From Neptuniibacter sp. (GTDB lineage Bacteria; Pseudomonadota; Gammaproteobacteria; Pseudomonadales; Balneatricaceae), in NCBI RefSeq assembly GCF_024231755.1, contig NZ_JAAEQH010000241.1, positions 1 through 35,883 on the forward strand: 35,883 nt of DNA, given 5' to 3'. Under the pieces are notes generated by a model. It searched no databases, was not told where the DNA came from, and was given only the letters and a program-made list of their open reading frames with translations. Positions within the stretch are counted from its first letter, which is position 1, and the number at the start of each line of letters is the position of its first letter. Of this stretch, positions 7,901 through 17,230 are shown one piece after another. The translations under genes were made by a program, and so were the position numbers.

Positions 7901-9249
7901 CGTTCAAATAACACCAGAGATTCAACGTGTGAAGTATGCGGGAACATATCCATGACACAGAAACGGCTTGGGCGGTATCCCTGCTTAATCAGCTCTGCTC
8001 CATCTCTGGCTAATGCTGCTGGATTACAAGACACATAGAGGATCATATCAGCTTGATGTTTTTCCAGCTGCTTGATGACTTCCAAGGCTCCGGTTCTTGG
8101 CGGATCAAGGATGATTTTATTAAAACCTTGTTTATACCAGGGCAGGGCGCGTAGATCTTTGCTTAGATTGGCCCGGTAGAAACTGCAATTGCTGAGTTGG
8201 TTTCTGGAGGCATTCTGGTTTGCTCTTTCTACCATCTCCTCAACACCCTCTACCCCGACAATTGCAGCGACATGGCCGGCGATTGGGAGCGTGAAATTAC
8301 CGACACCACAGAACAGATCCAGTACCCGGTCATCTTTGCTGAGATCTAGCCAGGTGATAGCTCGGTTAATCATCTGATTATTTACCGAGGCATTGACCTG
8401 AATAAAGTCACCGGGTTCGAAATAAACCTGAGTTGAGCTGTTTTCGATCTGATAAAAAAGCTCAGCTGTTTTATCAGTGCGCTGTAGTTTCTGTCCATCA
8501 TCCAGAAATAGAGAGAAGTTATGTTCAGAAGCCAACTGCTGCAATTTTTCAGATAGGTGATCAGTTAGAGGTTTCTTGATGCGTAGTGTCAGTGCTCCAC
8601 TTTCATCGCCTTCACTCAGTTCTGCGTGTGTTATTCCTTTAAAGTCTTCTTCTGTTTCCAGAATAGACGGCAGGGCTTTGAGAATCTCATTAAGAGGTTC
8701 GGCTAGCACCGGACAATCACTAATATGAGTGAGTTTGCTACTGCCTCTTCGGCGGAAGCCCACAATAGCACTGCCATCTCTTTGCAATTGATTGATGCCA
8801 AGGCGGCAGCTACGGCGATAATTCCACTCGGGGCTTTGGATCGGTTGCTCTATTGTCTCAGGGGTAAAATGACCCAGACGATCCAGTTGATCAATAACAG
8901 TTGTTTGTTTTGCGCTGATCTGATCTTCGTGGTTCAGATGCTGCAGGTCGCAACCACCGCAGGTGCCGTAGTGTTGGCACTTGGCTTCAACTCGCTGGGG
9001 CGAAGCTTTGATAACCTCGGTGCAGCTGGCTTCGTCGTAACGACGGTGTTGAGTGTCTATTTTGTACTTAACGCTTTCCCCTGGCAGGGCCCCACTGATA
9101 AATATGGTTTTCCCATCAACCTTGGCTATTCCTCTGCCTTCATGGCTCAAGCTTTCTACCTCCAATACATCGGGATAGACCATCTGCTTTGAGCGTTGTG
9201 GTTTTGAGCCTGCTTTAGGTTTAGCGAAAAGGCTGGGTTTGCGTTTCAT
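7897..9249 (-). CDS. rlmD: 23S rRNA (uracil-1939-C5)-methyltransferase RlmD
   Basis: SAM-dependent enzyme that makes m5U1939 in 23S rRNA. The 450 residues show an N-terminal TRAM domain (about 22-80), the iron-sulfur ligands Cys91, Cys97, Cys100 (CQHYGTCGGCDLQHL) and Cys179 (HISDCPVL), the SAM motif DLFCGVGNF (311-319), DPPRTGA (382-388), the nucleophile Cys408 (YVSCNPAAL) and Glu443 (SHVESLVLFER). The distal cysteine and short N terminus separate it from TrmA. AAAGG is 8 bases before ATG 9249. It is the first gene of a two-gene rRNA-modification operon with rluA; a divergent 226-base spacer separates it from ybiB. Confidence 0.95.
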   Translation of the reverse strand: MKRKPSLFAKPKAGSKPQRSKQMVYPDVLEVESLSHEGRGIAKVDGKTIFISGALPGESVKYKIDTQHRRYDEASCTEVIKASPQRVEAKCQHYGTCGGCDLQHLNHEDQISAKQTTVIDQLDRLGHFTPETIEQPIQSPEWNYRRSCRLGINQLQRDGSAIVGFRRRGSSKLTHISDCPVLAEPLNEILKALPSILETEEDFKGITHAELSEGDESGALTLRIKKPLTDHLSEKLQQLASEHNFSLFLDDGQKLQRTDKTAELFYQIENSSTQVYFEPGDFIQVNASVNNQMINRAITWLDLSKDDRVLDLFCGVGNFTLPIAGHVAAIVGVEGVEEMVERANQNASRNQLSNCSFYRANLSKDLRALPWYKQGFNKIILDPPRTGALEVIKQLEKHQADMILYVSCNPAALARDGAELIKQGYRPSRFCVMDMFPHTSHVESLVLFER

Positions 9250-9475
9250 TGGAGTACCTTTAGAGATGATGGGCGATTCTACCAGAAAATCCGCATGGTT
9301 CCTGCAGTTACAGTGTGAGCAAAGTAAGGCTTGCTAACAGGCCTAGTGAGAAGGGGTAAAATATAAAGGTAGAAGAAGTAGCAGTTGAGACAACGTTTAA
9401 CATTTTCATTAAACTAACGAGAATTTCATACTAAGACACCTCCAGTACTCCTGTATAGGCAAGGTATTATCCTCG

Positions 9476-10465
9476 ATGATTGAAGAACACAAATTTGCAC
9501 CTTTCGTTCGTATTTTAGGTAAAGGCAAAAATGGCACCCGCTCGCTGACTCGTGAAGAAGCAGAGCAGGCAATGGGTATGATTCTGGATAATCAGGTCAG
9601 GCCTGAACAGCTAGGTGCATTTTTAATGTTGCTACGAGTAAAAGAGGAAGCCCCGGAGGAGTTAGCGGGTTTTGCTGACGCGGTACGTAGTCGTTATACA
9701 ATGGATGTAGAGCTGGAAGTTGATCTGGACTGGTCAACCTACGCGGGTAAAAAGCGTCGCCATACCTGGTACCTTTTAGTAGCGCTTTGCTTGGCCTCCC
9801 ATGGTTACAAAGTGTTTATGCATGGTTCGCGAGGTCATACACCGGGCCGGATTTATGTTGAAGATATGCTCAGCCTGTTTGGCTTGCAAGCTTGTAATGA
9901 ATGGCAGCAAACTGCTGATGAGATTAAGCGCTGTGGTTTTGCTTATATGTCAGTTGATCATTTCTGCCCACCATTAGGTGAGATTATTCAGCTACGTCCG
10001 ATTCTGGGGCTGCGTTCTCCTGTGCACACTCTCTGTCGTATGCTTAACCCGGCTGAGGCTGCAGCTAGTATTGATGGTGTTTTCCACCCTCCATATGGAC
10101 CTATGCATCAGAAGGCGGCCAAGCTACTGGGTATAGAACGCAACCTGACAATGAAAGGAGATGGCGGAGAAGCAGAAATTCGCCCGGATACAGAATGCCT
10201 TCTGCAGTGGGTAACTGACGGCGAGCTTTCCGAGTATGAGTGGCCGAGAACCGTCGAGAAGCGTTTTGTGAAAGAGGATGAGTTACCTGCAGAGATGCTA
10301 CTATCCGTGTGGAAAGGTGAATCTAATCATGAGTATGGTTATCAAGCGATTATCTCAACAATGGCTGTGACCCTGCGCCTTCTGGGTGACCAGGGAAGTA
10401 ATGAAGAGCTATTAGCCAAATCAGAGCAACTGTGGGCTGAGCGTAAGATAGAGCTTTTCAGCTGA
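9476..10465 (+). CDS. ybiB: YbiB-like (TrpD2) nucleic-acid-binding protein
   Basis: 329-residue member of the glycosyltransferase family 3 fold (anthranilate phosphoribosyltransferase-like). The N-terminal helical bundle (TREEAEQAMGMILD, GAFLMLLRVKEE) is intact, but the PRPP-binding GTGGD loop of TrpD is replaced by YAGKKRRHTWYLL (about 88-100), which is basic. E. coli YbiB (TrpD2) has the same feature, lacks enzyme activity and binds nucleic acid as a dimer, so the same is inferred. E. coli ybiB is SOS-linked; no CTGT-N8-ACAG LexA box is visible here. AAGG lies about 11 bases upstream of ATG 9476. It ends against a convergent antiporter gene, with a shared hairpin. Confidence 0.87.
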   Translation: MIEEHKFAPFVRILGKGKNGTRSLTREEAEQAMGMILDNQVRPEQLGAFLMLLRVKEEAPEELAGFADAVRSRYTMDVELEVDLDWSTYAGKKRRHTWYLLVALCLASHGYKVFMHGSRGHTPGRIYVEDMLSLFGLQACNEWQQTADEIKRCGFAYMSVDHFCPPLGEIIQLRPILGLRSPVHTLCRMLNPAEAAASIDGVFHPPYGPMHQKAAKLLGIERNLTMKGDGGEAEIRPDTECLLQWVTDGELSEYEWPRTVEKRFVKEDELPAEMLLSVWKGESNHEYGYQAIISTMAVTLRLLGDQGSNEELLAKSEQLWAERKIELFS

Positions 10466-10473
10466 AATAAAAT

Positions 10474-10499
10474 GCAGAGACTGTGAATTCAGTCTCTGC
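10474..10499. terminator. Terminator hairpin shared by ybiB and the antiporter
   Basis: A perfect 10-base stem GCAGAGACTG / CAGTCTCTGC with loop TGAATT. Reading leftward it is followed by ATTTTATT. It overlaps the last codons and stop of the antiporter gene and lies 8 bases after the ybiB stop. Confidence 0.75.
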
Positions 10500-11667
10500 G
10501 TAATTTATCAGATACCGCAATGGGTGATGGGAAGTTAAAGATCACCACATAGCTGGACAGCAGGAAGGTTAGAATCGCTGTCGCCTGAATTACGTGGGAT
10601 GCCTCTTCTCCAATCATCGCTGCACCTGCTGCAATATAAGCGATCAATAACGAAAACTCACTGATCTGCCCCAGACGGAAACCTACTTCCCAGCCCAGCT
10701 TAGGTGATTCACTGATACGACTTAGCAGGAAACGGAAGATAACCGGTTTCAGGCCCAGTACCAGTAAGGCCAGAATGGTTGCAGGAATTGCAATCAGCCC
10801 TACCAGAGACAGATTGAAGCTGGCTCCAATTGAGAAGAAGAACAGGATCAAGAAGAAGTCCCTAAGAGGCTTCAAGCTGGTGGCAATATATTGTGAAATA
10901 GGGCTTGTCGCTACGGTTACCCCCGCCACAAACGCCCCAATCTCAGCTGACAAGCCCACTAGGTTAGCTATTTCTGCCAGTCCTAGACACCAACCAATGG
11001 CAAGCAGGAATATATATTCATGAAAACGGTCGAACTTCTGGATTAGTTTCAACAATACATATTTTACGAATGCAAAAGCACCAAGAATGATCAGTGGAAG
11101 AGCGACTAAAGTGCTTGCGAACTGAGCCATGGTGTCGCTGCTTGTAGCGGACTCATTCGCACCGCTGTATAGAAACAGCAGTACCATGATCGCAATAACG
11201 TCCTGTAGCAGTAGAAGACCTACAACCAACTCACCGGTGTGTTTGTGATGAAGAACTGTTGTTGGCAGTAGTTTAATGCCGATGATGGTACTGGAGAACA
11301 TGACTGCGATACCAATGATCATGTTCTCTGTTTGGGTATACCCAAAGGCTAATCCGACCGAGTAGCCTATCAGGAAAAACAGAATCGAGCTTATGATCGC
11401 AACCAGTGTCGCTTTTTTTAACATATGCAGCAGGTGGGAGGGCTGCATATCCAAGCCGAGCAGAAATAGAAGGAAGATAATACCTATATGGGAAATTTCA
11501 GTGAGTAGTTCAGTATCGGACACCATGCTGAAACCATAAGGTCCGAGAATAGCTCCCAGAGCGATATAGGCAACCAGCAACGGTTGGCGGGTATATAGTG
11601 CTAGTGAGGCAATCACCGCTGCCCCGGTAAAAATCAGGAAAAAAGAAAAGACCAGCGAATGTTCCAC
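10489..11667 (-). CDS. CPA2-family cation:proton antiporter (KefB-like membrane domain)
   Basis: Inner-membrane Na+/H+ or K+/H+ exchanger domain (CPA2, PF00999), 392 residues with about 11-12 hydrophobic segments from residue 5 to 380. Family signatures include GAILGPYGF (about 37-45), LFLLGLDM (about 66-73) and the AEIGAFVAGV segment (about 228-237). Unlike KefB/KefC it ends right after the membrane domain, so the cytosolic RCK/TrkA-N nucleotide sensor is missing. The cation is not predictable. The start is a GTG (11665-11667); AAGGA is 11 bases and AGGA 1-4 bases upstream, so the start is moderately certain. The MATE gene lies 85 bases upstream on the same strand. Confidence 0.85.
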   Translation of the reverse strand: MEHSLVFSFFLIFTGAAVIASLALYTRQPLLVAYIALGAILGPYGFSMVSDTELLTEISHIGIIFLLFLLGLDMQPSHLLHMLKKATLVAIISSILFFLIGYSVGLAFGYTQTENMIIGIAVMFSSTIIGIKLLPTTVLHHKHTGELVVGLLLLQDVIAIMVLLFLYSGANESATSSDTMAQFASTLVALPLIILGAFAFVKYVLLKLIQKFDRFHEYIFLLAIGWCLGLAEIANLVGLSAEIGAFVAGVTVATSPISQYIATSLKPLRDFFLILFFFSIGASFNLSLVGLIAIPATILALLVLGLKPVIFRFLLSRISESPKLGWEVGFRLGQISEFSLLIAYIAAGAAMIGEEASHVIQATAILTFLLSSYVVIFNFPSPIAVSDKLRRD

Positions 11668-11752
11668 GTCCTACAGGTTCCTTACTATCGTGAACTAACA
11701 AAATACCAAGAAGCTGGAATTCATACTATAGCTAAACTTTCTTGGCAGCTAT

Positions 11753-13096
11753 TTAAAGTCTGATTTCCAGCCATTTTCCTTGTTTCCATATGCTGATAAA
11801 AACAGCGGAAGAAAGGCTTCTGTGCACCAATTGAACATTCCATATCCCCAGCAAGCCAAAACCTAAATAAGGGCCAAATAACCAAGCCAGTGGAAGATAA
11901 AACAGCCACTGACCTACAGCACTGATGAGTAATACGTTTCTGCTCGCTCCCACGCCAAGTAGGGACTGACTTAAGACGATAGCCGCTGCATCTAATGTGA
12001 TTGCTAGGGCTGTTAGCTGCAGTGGAAGAGTGGCTTGTTCTATAAGCGATTGCGATTGTAGGAATGCACTGAGCACAATTTCAGGCACCACCCACAATGG
12101 CAGGCTGAGGATAGAGATAGTAATAACAGCAACCGTTATAACATCCCACGCCCACTGCGCGGCTTCCCTGCTTTTTTTCTCGCCTAAGGCGTGACTCACT
12201 AGTGAGGTGGAGGCTACCCCGAAGCCAACCGCAGGTAAAATCAGGAACAGAGATAAGTTGATCAGTATATGGGCAATGGCCTGATCCGATGTGCCCAATA
12301 GACCGATGATCCAAAACAAAACACAGATAGCGAGAGAAAAAAGTAACTGTTGAATTGAATGGGGTATCGAAAGCTTAAGCAGGCTTAATAGAGATGAAAT
12401 ATCTTTAGCTTTCCAGTTTGCCAGCCCTTTTGGTTTAGCATCCTTGTAAACCAGCCATGCATTAAGCAATACACCCGCGTAGAGGGCGATCGCGGTGCCT
12501 AATCCAGCTCCAGGAGCTCCCAAACGCGGTAATCCTAAGCTACCGAATATCAGGCAGTAACTCACGGCGACATTCAGAACATGGGTAAAGATTAGAACCT
12601 TGAAGTAGGTGCCAGGACGTTTAGTACCATTCCACCATCCGCGGAATGATAAATGCAGTCCGATGGCCAACATTGCTGCTGTTCTGTAGTCAAAATATTC
12701 AGCGGCAATATCCTGTACGGCTGAATTATCGGTCATCAAGGCGACGATAGATTCAGAATGGTGGATAAAAAGTAGACTCAGGGGGAGTGCAAACAGGCAG
12801 GCGATCAGAATGCCCCATAGAACGGGTTTTGTGCTCTCTTCGACCAGCCCCTGACCCTGTTTACGCGCTACCAGTGTTTGTACCGCAGAAGACAGCCCGA
12901 GTATCAGGCTTATAGCTACAAAGTTGGCGTAGCTACCGATGCCAACCCCGGCGAGTGAAGCATCACCCAACTGGCCTACAAGTACTGCATCGATAAGGTT
13001 CAGTACACTTTGTGACAGCATGCCTCCAATGATCGGCAGGCCCAACGCGAGGATCGTTGTATAGCGTTGTAGTCGAGGCTGCTGTTGAGAGTGCAT
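11753..13096 (-). CDS. MATE-family multidrug/cation efflux protein
   Basis: 447-residue secondary exporter of the MATE (NorM/DinF-like) superfamily with 12 hydrophobic segments arranged as two similar halves. Recognisable motifs are the N-terminal [20 protein letters not shown] and [14 protein letters not shown] near 32-46, and in the second half [18 protein letters not shown] (about 296-313). Family members couple export of cationic drugs or metabolites to Na+ or H+ influx; the substrate cannot be inferred. ATG 13096 has no strong Shine-Dalgarno. No regulator is adjacent. The gene may be cotranscribed with the downstream antiporter, as no terminator is seen in the 85-base gap. Confidence 0.9.
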   Translation of the reverse strand: MHSQQQPRLQRYTTILALGLPIIGGMLSQSVLNLIDAVLVGQLGDASLAGVGIGSYANFVAISLILGLSSAVQTLVARKQGQGLVEESTKPVLWGILIACLFALPLSLLFIHHSESIVALMTDNSAVQDIAAEYFDYRTAAMLAIGLHLSFRGWWNGTKRPGTYFKVLIFTHVLNVAVSYCLIFGSLGLPRLGAPGAGLGTAIALYAGVLLNAWLVYKDAKPKGLANWKAKDISSLLSLLKLSIPHSIQQLLFSLAICVLFWIIGLLGTSDQAIAHILINLSLFLILPAVGFGVASTSLVSHALGEKKSREAAQWAWDVITVAVITISILSLPLWVVPEIVLSAFLQSQSLIEQATLPLQLTALAITLDAAAIVLSQSLLGVGASRNVLLISAVGQWLFYLPLAWLFGPYLGFGLLGIWNVQLVHRSLSSAVFISIWKQGKWLEIRL

Positions 13097-13288
13097 TTAA
13101 GGGTGGCTCTGAAAATGGAAGGCGAATTCTAGCAGATTGAAACGTTGGGGACAGGTTTAAACCTCTCCCTCAGTATTGGATATTAGAATTAATTGTTTAA
13201 TAGCTGAGCAATTTACTCGGGATTGTAATGGGTGTATCCTATGATTCATTAAGTAAGGCATATTATGTAAGTGAGTATCGGGATAAGA

Positions 13289-13882
13289 ATGAATATTACG
13301 GTTACAGAAACAGCAGAAGAGTATCTGGTAGAGCTTTTGTCAAAGCAGGACGTTGAAGGTATGGCGGTACGTATGTTCGTGACTCAGCCGGGTACATCCT
13401 ATGCTGAGACTTGCTTGGCGTACTGCCGTCCAGATGAAGTGATCGAAGATGATGAGATCTTGGAACTAGAAACTCTGCGTTTCTACATCGAAAAGGCTAG
13501 CGTACCTTATCTGGATGAGGCCTATGTGGATTTTGCTAAAGATCGCATGGGTGGCCAGCTAACCATTAAAGCACCAAATTCAAAAGTGCCTAAGGTTTCT
13601 CCTGATAGTCCTCTGGATGAGCAGATTAACTATATCCTCTACTCTGATATCAACCCAGGTCTGGCTTCTCACGGTGGTGAAGTAAAACTTATTGAGCTGG
13701 TTGAAGAGGAAGAAGGTTTTATTGCGGTTCTTCAGTTTGGTGGCGGCTGCCAGGGTTGTAGCGCAGTTGATATGACGCTGAAAGATGGCGTAGAAGCAAC
13801 ATTGGTTGAGCGCTTGCCTGCACTGATCGGAGTACGAGATGCGACCGATCACTCTGTTACGGACAACGCTTACTACAAGTAA
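13289..13882 (+). CDS. nfuA: Fe-S biogenesis protein NfuA
   Basis: Carrier that receives and delivers 4Fe-4S clusters, especially under oxidative stress or iron limitation. The 197 residues contain an N-terminal degenerate A-type (HesB-like) domain (about 1-95) and a C-terminal Nfu domain with the cluster-binding CxxC Cys154/Cys157 ([11 protein letters not shown]). A frame from GTG 13271 adds six residues (MSIGIR), but E. coli NfuA begins at the position of ATG 13289, and GGGA lies 5 bases before it, so 13289 is preferred. It stands alone; a terminator lies 170 bases downstream. Confidence 0.95.
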   Translation: MNITVTETAEEYLVELLSKQDVEGMAVRMFVTQPGTSYAETCLAYCRPDEVIEDDEILELETLRFYIEKASVPYLDEAYVDFAKDRMGGQLTIKAPNSKVPKVSPDSPLDEQINYILYSDINPGLASHGGEVKLIELVEEEEGFIAVLQFGGGCQGCSAVDMTLKDGVEATLVERLPALIGVRDATDHSVTDNAYYK

Positions 13883-14051
13883 GCCAGAAACAAACGAAAC
13901 CAATAAACGAATAAGCCTCCTTAAGCGAGTATTACAGTCATTCTCCAAGGTGTTATGGCATTTGAAATGGTTACCCTAATCAAATGCTATGGCATGTGAC
14001 TATTGACTGGTTTGTTTATAGATCTTTCACGAGGATTGTTCGTAATTTAAT

Positions 14052-14077
14052 AAAGGGGAATTTGATTCCCTTTTTTT
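14052..14077 (+). terminator. Rho-independent terminator upstream of lon
   Basis: Stem GGGAA (14056-14060) and TTCCC (14066-14070), extended by flanking A/T pairs, loop TTTGA, then seven T. It ends the nfuA transcript or a short transcript arising in the spacer. Confidence 0.8.
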
Positions 14078-14167
14078 ATTTGTCTGTCAGATTGGATACT
14101 GCTATAAGCTAAGTAAATACAGCTTTTTCCCATTTCCTCAAAAGCGTAGTTTTATTTTGGTCTTGTG

Positions 14168-14195
14168 GTTGCAATTAAAATTCTGACCCCCATGT
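14168..14195 (+). promoter_or_regulatory. Sigma-32 (heat-shock) promoter of lon
   Basis: GTTGCAA (14168-14174, consensus CTTGAAA) is separated by 13 bases from CCCCATGT (14188-14195), an exact match to the sigma-32 -10 element CCCCATnT. Transcription would begin near 14202, giving a 60-base leader. Heat-shock control of lon is established in E. coli. Confidence 0.75.
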
Positions 14196-14264
14196 AACCT
14201 ACAACGCGTTTTTTATAATATTTCCGCAGTACATCGCGGACCGGTTTGATGAGGCTTTTGCATC

Positions 14265-16691
14265 ATGACGCAACATGACGAATCCCAAGTACAGAGCTTT
14301 GAGCTACCTGTCCTTCCTCTGAGAGATGTGGTGGTTTACCCACATATGGTTATCCCGCTGTTTGTGGGCAGAGAAAAATCTATAGAAGCTCTTGAAGCTG
14401 CAATGTCAGGTGAGAAGGAAATCCTTCTGGTCGCACAGAAAAATGCTTCTGATGATGAGCCGACCCATGAAGATTTGTTTGCAGTAGGTACCGTCGCTAG
14501 CGTACTGCAGATGCTTAAGTTACCTGATGGCACTGTTAAGGTTCTTGTTGAAGGTGACTACCGTGCCACTATCCATGACCTACAAGAAGAGGAAGGTTTC
14601 TTCACAGCTACCGCTTCTGTTCTGGCTATTGATGAGCTAACCGAAGCTGAAAATGATCTGTATAAGCGTACTGTGCTCGAGCAGTTTGAGCGTTTTGTTC
14701 AGGTTAACAAGAAAATTCCTTCTGAAGTGCTTTCCTCTCTACAAAATATCGAAGATGTAGGTCGTCTGGCAGACACTATCGCTGCGCATATGTCTTTGAA
14801 GCTTGAAGAAAAGCAGCAGATTCTTGAGATGTTGAGCAATAAAGAACGTCTCGAACATCTCATGGCTTTGATGGAATCTGAAATTGATCTGGTTGAAGTG
14901 GAGAAGCGTATCCGCGGCCGGGTTAAGAAGCAGATGGAAAAGAGCCAGCGCGAGTACTATCTGAACGAACAGATGAAAGCGATCCAGAAAGAGTTGGGCG
15001 ACTTGGATGAGTCCGGCACCAACGATATGGATGAGCTGAAGAAACGTATTGCTGAAGCAAAAATGCCTCAGGAAGCGTTTGATAAGACCATGAATGAATA
15101 CAACAAGCTGAAGATGATGTCACCAATGTCTGCTGAAGCAACGGTTGTGCGTGGTTATATTGATTGGATGTTGCAGATTCCATGGTCTAAGCGCTCTAAA
15201 GTTCGCCATGATATGAAGCGTGCGGAGAAAGTGCTGAATCAGGATCACTTCGGTCTGGAAGAAGTAAAAGAGCGTATTCTGGAATACTTAGCGGTTCAGA
15301 AGCGTGTTAGAAAACTGAAAGGCCCAATTCTATGTCTGGTTGGACCTCCAGGTGTAGGTAAAACGTCTCTTGGTCGCTCGATTGCTCGTGCAACCAACCG
15401 TGAGTATGTTCGTATGGCTCTGGGTGGGGTTCGTGATGAAGCGGAAATCCGCGGCCACCGTCGTACTTACATCGGTTCTATGCCGGGTAAGCTATTGCAG
15501 AAGATGTCTAAAGTTGGGGTGAAAAACCCGCTGTTCCTGCTCGATGAGATCGATAAGATGGGCATGGATCAACGTGGCGATCCATCCTCTGCTTTGCTGG
15601 AAGTTTTGGATCCGGAACAGAATAACAGCTTTAACGATCACTACCTGGAAGTAGATTATGACCTTTCAGATGTGATGTTTGTCTGTACCTCCAACTCTAT
15701 GAATATTCCAGGTCCTCTGTTGGATCGAATGGAAATTATTCGAATCCCAGGTTACACAGAGGATGAAAAGCTAAACATCGCTCGTAACTATCTGGTTGAG
15801 AAACAGTTTAAGAACAACGGTCTTAAGAAGGGTGAGGTAGAGATTGCGGATGATGCAATTCAAGGCCTTATTCGTTACTACACGCGAGAAGCGGGTGTAC
15901 GTGGTCTGGAGCGTGAGATCGCTAAACTGTGCCGTAAAGTCGTTAAAGAACTAGCACTGTCCAGTGATACCAAGAAACCGGTTGTTATCGGTGAAGATCA
16001 GCTGGAGCATTACAGTGGTGTTCGCAAGCATAACTTCGGAATTGCTGAAGAGCAGGATCAGGTAGGTTTGGTAACCGGCTTGGCCTGGACTCAGGTAGGC
16101 GGCGATATTCTGAGTATCGAAACCGCCGTGGTACCGGGTAAAGGCCGTCAGGTGACTACCGGTAGTCTGGGTGATGTTATGAAAGAATCGATTCAGGCTG
16201 CGCTGACAGTGGTTAGAAATCGATCTGAGGCTCTGGGTGTTCCAAGTGATTTCCACGAGAAACAGGATATCCATATTCACGTGCCGGAAGGGGCAACACC
16301 AAAAGATGGCCCAAGTGCGGGTATTGGTATGTGTACTGCTTTAGTATCAGTTCTAACCAATATTCCGGTTAAAGCGGATGTAGCAATGACCGGTGAAATT
16401 ACCCTTCGCGGGCAGGTTTTACCGATCGGTGGTTTGAAAGAGAAACTGTTGGCGGCGCATCGTGGCGGAATTAAAACTGTCATCATTCCTCAAGAGAATG
16501 AGCGTGATTTGAAGGAAATTCCTGACAATATCAAAGCAGATCTCGATATTAAGGCGGTTAAGTGGATTGATGAGGTGTTGGACATTGCCCTCAAGTATCA
16601 ACCAAAACCTGTCGAGCAAGACAACAAAGAAGTGGTTTCCGGTAAGAAAAAAAGTTCAAAAGCTGAGCCGGAGCAAATAAAGCCACATTAG
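14265..16691 (+). CDS. lon: ATP-dependent protease La (Lon)
   Basis: Hexameric cytosolic AAA+ serine protease that degrades misfolded and regulatory proteins. Of 808 residues, the LON N-terminal substrate domain covers about 14-210, a coiled-coil helical linker follows (about 210-310), the Walker A motif GPPGVGKT is at 360-367, Walker B LFLLDEIDKM near 425, and the protease domain has the Ser684-Lys727 dyad (KDGPSAGIGM; GGLKEK), with the same 43-residue spacing as E. coli Ser679-Lys722. A Lys/Glu-rich tail of about 25 residues extends beyond the E. coli end. GAGG lies 10 bases before ATG 14265. hupB follows, as in many gammaproteobacteria; clpPX is not upstream here. Confidence 0.98.
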   Translation: MTQHDESQVQSFELPVLPLRDVVVYPHMVIPLFVGREKSIEALEAAMSGEKEILLVAQKNASDDEPTHEDLFAVGTVASVLQMLKLPDGTVKVLVEGDYRATIHDLQEEEGFFTATASVLAIDELTEAENDLYKRTVLEQFERFVQVNKKIPSEVLSSLQNIEDVGRLADTIAAHMSLKLEEKQQILEMLSNKERLEHLMALMESEIDLVEVEKRIRGRVKKQMEKSQREYYLNEQMKAIQKELGDLDESGTNDMDELKKRIAEAKMPQEAFDKTMNEYNKLKMMSPMSAEATVVRGYIDWMLQIPWSKRSKVRHDMKRAEKVLNQDHFGLEEVKERILEYLAVQKRVRKLKGPILCLVGPPGVGKTSLGRSIARATNREYVRMALGGVRDEAEIRGHRRTYIGSMPGKLLQKMSKVGVKNPLFLLDEIDKMGMDQRGDPSSALLEVLDPEQNNSFNDHYLEVDYDLSDVMFVCTSNSMNIPGPLLDRMEIIRIPGYTEDEKLNIARNYLVEKQFKNNGLKKGEVEIADDAIQGLIRYYTREAGVRGLEREIAKLCRKVVKELALSSDTKKPVVIGEDQLEHYSGVRKHNFGIAEEQDQVGLVTGLAWTQVGGDILSIETAVVPGKGRQVTTGSLGDVMKESIQAALTVVRNRSEALGVPSDFHEKQDIHIHVPEGATPKDGPSAGIGMCTALVSVLTNIPVKADVAMTGEITLRGQVLPIGGLKEKLLAAHRGGIKTVIIPQENERDLKEIPDNIKADLDIKAVKWIDEVLDIALKYQPKPVEQDNKEVVSGKKKSSKAEPEQIKPH

Positions 16692-16725
16692 TATTCATCA
16701 GGGGTAGAAAGGTTCCGAAGTTGTC

Positions 16726-16755
16726 TTGACACCGCTTTCTACCGCTTGGTATAAA
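16726..16755 (+). promoter_or_regulatory. Sigma-70 promoter of hupB
   Basis: Consensus TTGACA (16726-16731), 18-base spacer, TATAAA (16750-16755). Start expected near 16762, giving a leader of about 60 bases before the hupB GTG. The high quality fits a highly expressed nucleoid protein. Confidence 0.85.
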
Positions 16756-16824
16756 TGCCTGACCATCTTGCTGGGCATGGATAACGGAACAACTAAAAAT
16801 AATGATCTATTAAAGGGGAACAAC

Positions 16825-17100
16825 GTGAATAAGTCTGAACTGATCGACGCTATCGCAGCTTCAGCCGACATTCCTAAAGCAGCTGCAGGTCGTGCACTTG
16901 ATGCTACTCTGGAAGCGGTTACAGGTGCACTTCAGAACGGAGACTCTGTTGCGCTGGTAGGTTTCGGTACATTTTCTGTAAAAGAGCGTGCTGCTCGTAC
17001 AGGCCGTAACCCGCAGACAGGCAAGCCAATTGAGATTGCTGCTGCTACACTGCCAACTTTCAAGCCTGGTAAGGCTCTGAAAGACGCAGTAAACAAGTAA
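16825..17100 (+). CDS. hupB: DNA-binding protein HU-beta
   Basis: Nucleoid protein that binds and bends DNA without strong sequence preference. The 91 residues (E. coli HU-beta 90) include the dimerisation helices [20 protein letters not shown], the GFGTF turn (46-50) and the beta-arm with the intercalating proline Pro63 in GRNPQTGK. The start is GTG 16825, with AAAGGGG 7 bases upstream; an upstream ATG frame beginning at 16726 would run through the promoter and is rejected. The TAA stop is part of a 10-base hairpin stem that continues after the gene. The lon-hupB-(tRNA)-ppiD order resembles that of Pseudomonas. Confidence 0.97.
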   Translation: MNKSELIDAIAASADIPKAAAGRALDATLEAVTGALQNGDSVALVGFGTFSVKERAARTGRNPQTGKPIEIAAATLPTFKPGKALKDAVNK

Positions 17101-17126
17101 GATCTGATCGCGTCACGATCTTACTT
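17095..17126 (+). terminator. Hairpin overlapping the hupB stop codon
   Basis: Perfect 10-base stem AAGTAAGATC (17095-17104) / GATCTTACTT (17117-17126) with a 12-base loop. Only a short T run follows, so it may protect the 3' end rather than terminate strongly. Confidence 0.5.
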
Positions 17127-17129
17127 TCG

Positions 17130-17230
17130 GGAGTGGTAGTTCGTTAAGAACTACCCGACCACCATAAAGTCAGACTATTTTTTGAAAAGTTAAACTGAGT
17201 GGTAGTCACGGGTTCAAGTCCCGTACATCA
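17130..17230 (+). pseudogene. Decayed tRNA-Asp-like fragments
   Basis: Two pieces resemble the intact tRNA-Asp that starts at 17231. GGAGTGGTAGTTC (17130-17142) differs by one base from the tRNA 5' end GGAGCGGTAGTTC. GTCACGGGTTCAAGTCCCGT (17205-17224) differs by two bases from its T arm GTCGCGGGTTCGAGTCCCGT. The second piece is preceded by another GAGTGGTAGT (17197-17206), as if the middle of a tRNA had been deleted. The first piece also forms the stem GGTAGTTC-gttaa-GAACTACC (17135-17155). No complete cloverleaf can be drawn. Confidence 0.55.

Larger units (their letters stand above)
13883..14264 (+). other. nfuA-lon intergenic region
   Basis: 382 bases without an annotated gene. It holds a 14-codon open frame with a plausible ribosome site (13955-13999), an inverted repeat GCATTTG/CAAATGC (13958-13964, 13981-13987), a direct repeat TATGGCAT-T/G-TG (13954 and 13988), a terminator (14052-14077), the lon heat-shock promoter (14168-14195) and a small leader hairpin TCCGC/GCGGA (14223-14240). 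Confidence 0.6.

Noticed and set aside
8725-9192. 155-codon plus-strand open frame
   Set aside because: It lies wholly antisense to rlmD, whose catalytic and Fe-S residues are intact; no ribosome site or recognisable domain.
9250-9475. LexA box upstream of ybiB
   Set aside because: A CTGT is present near 9452 but no ACAG at the 8-base spacing; SOS control is not supported.
16726-16824. N-terminal extension of HU (ATTG-derived frame)
   Set aside because: It would translate the hupB promoter; GTG 16825 has an ideal ribosome site and gives the standard HU length.
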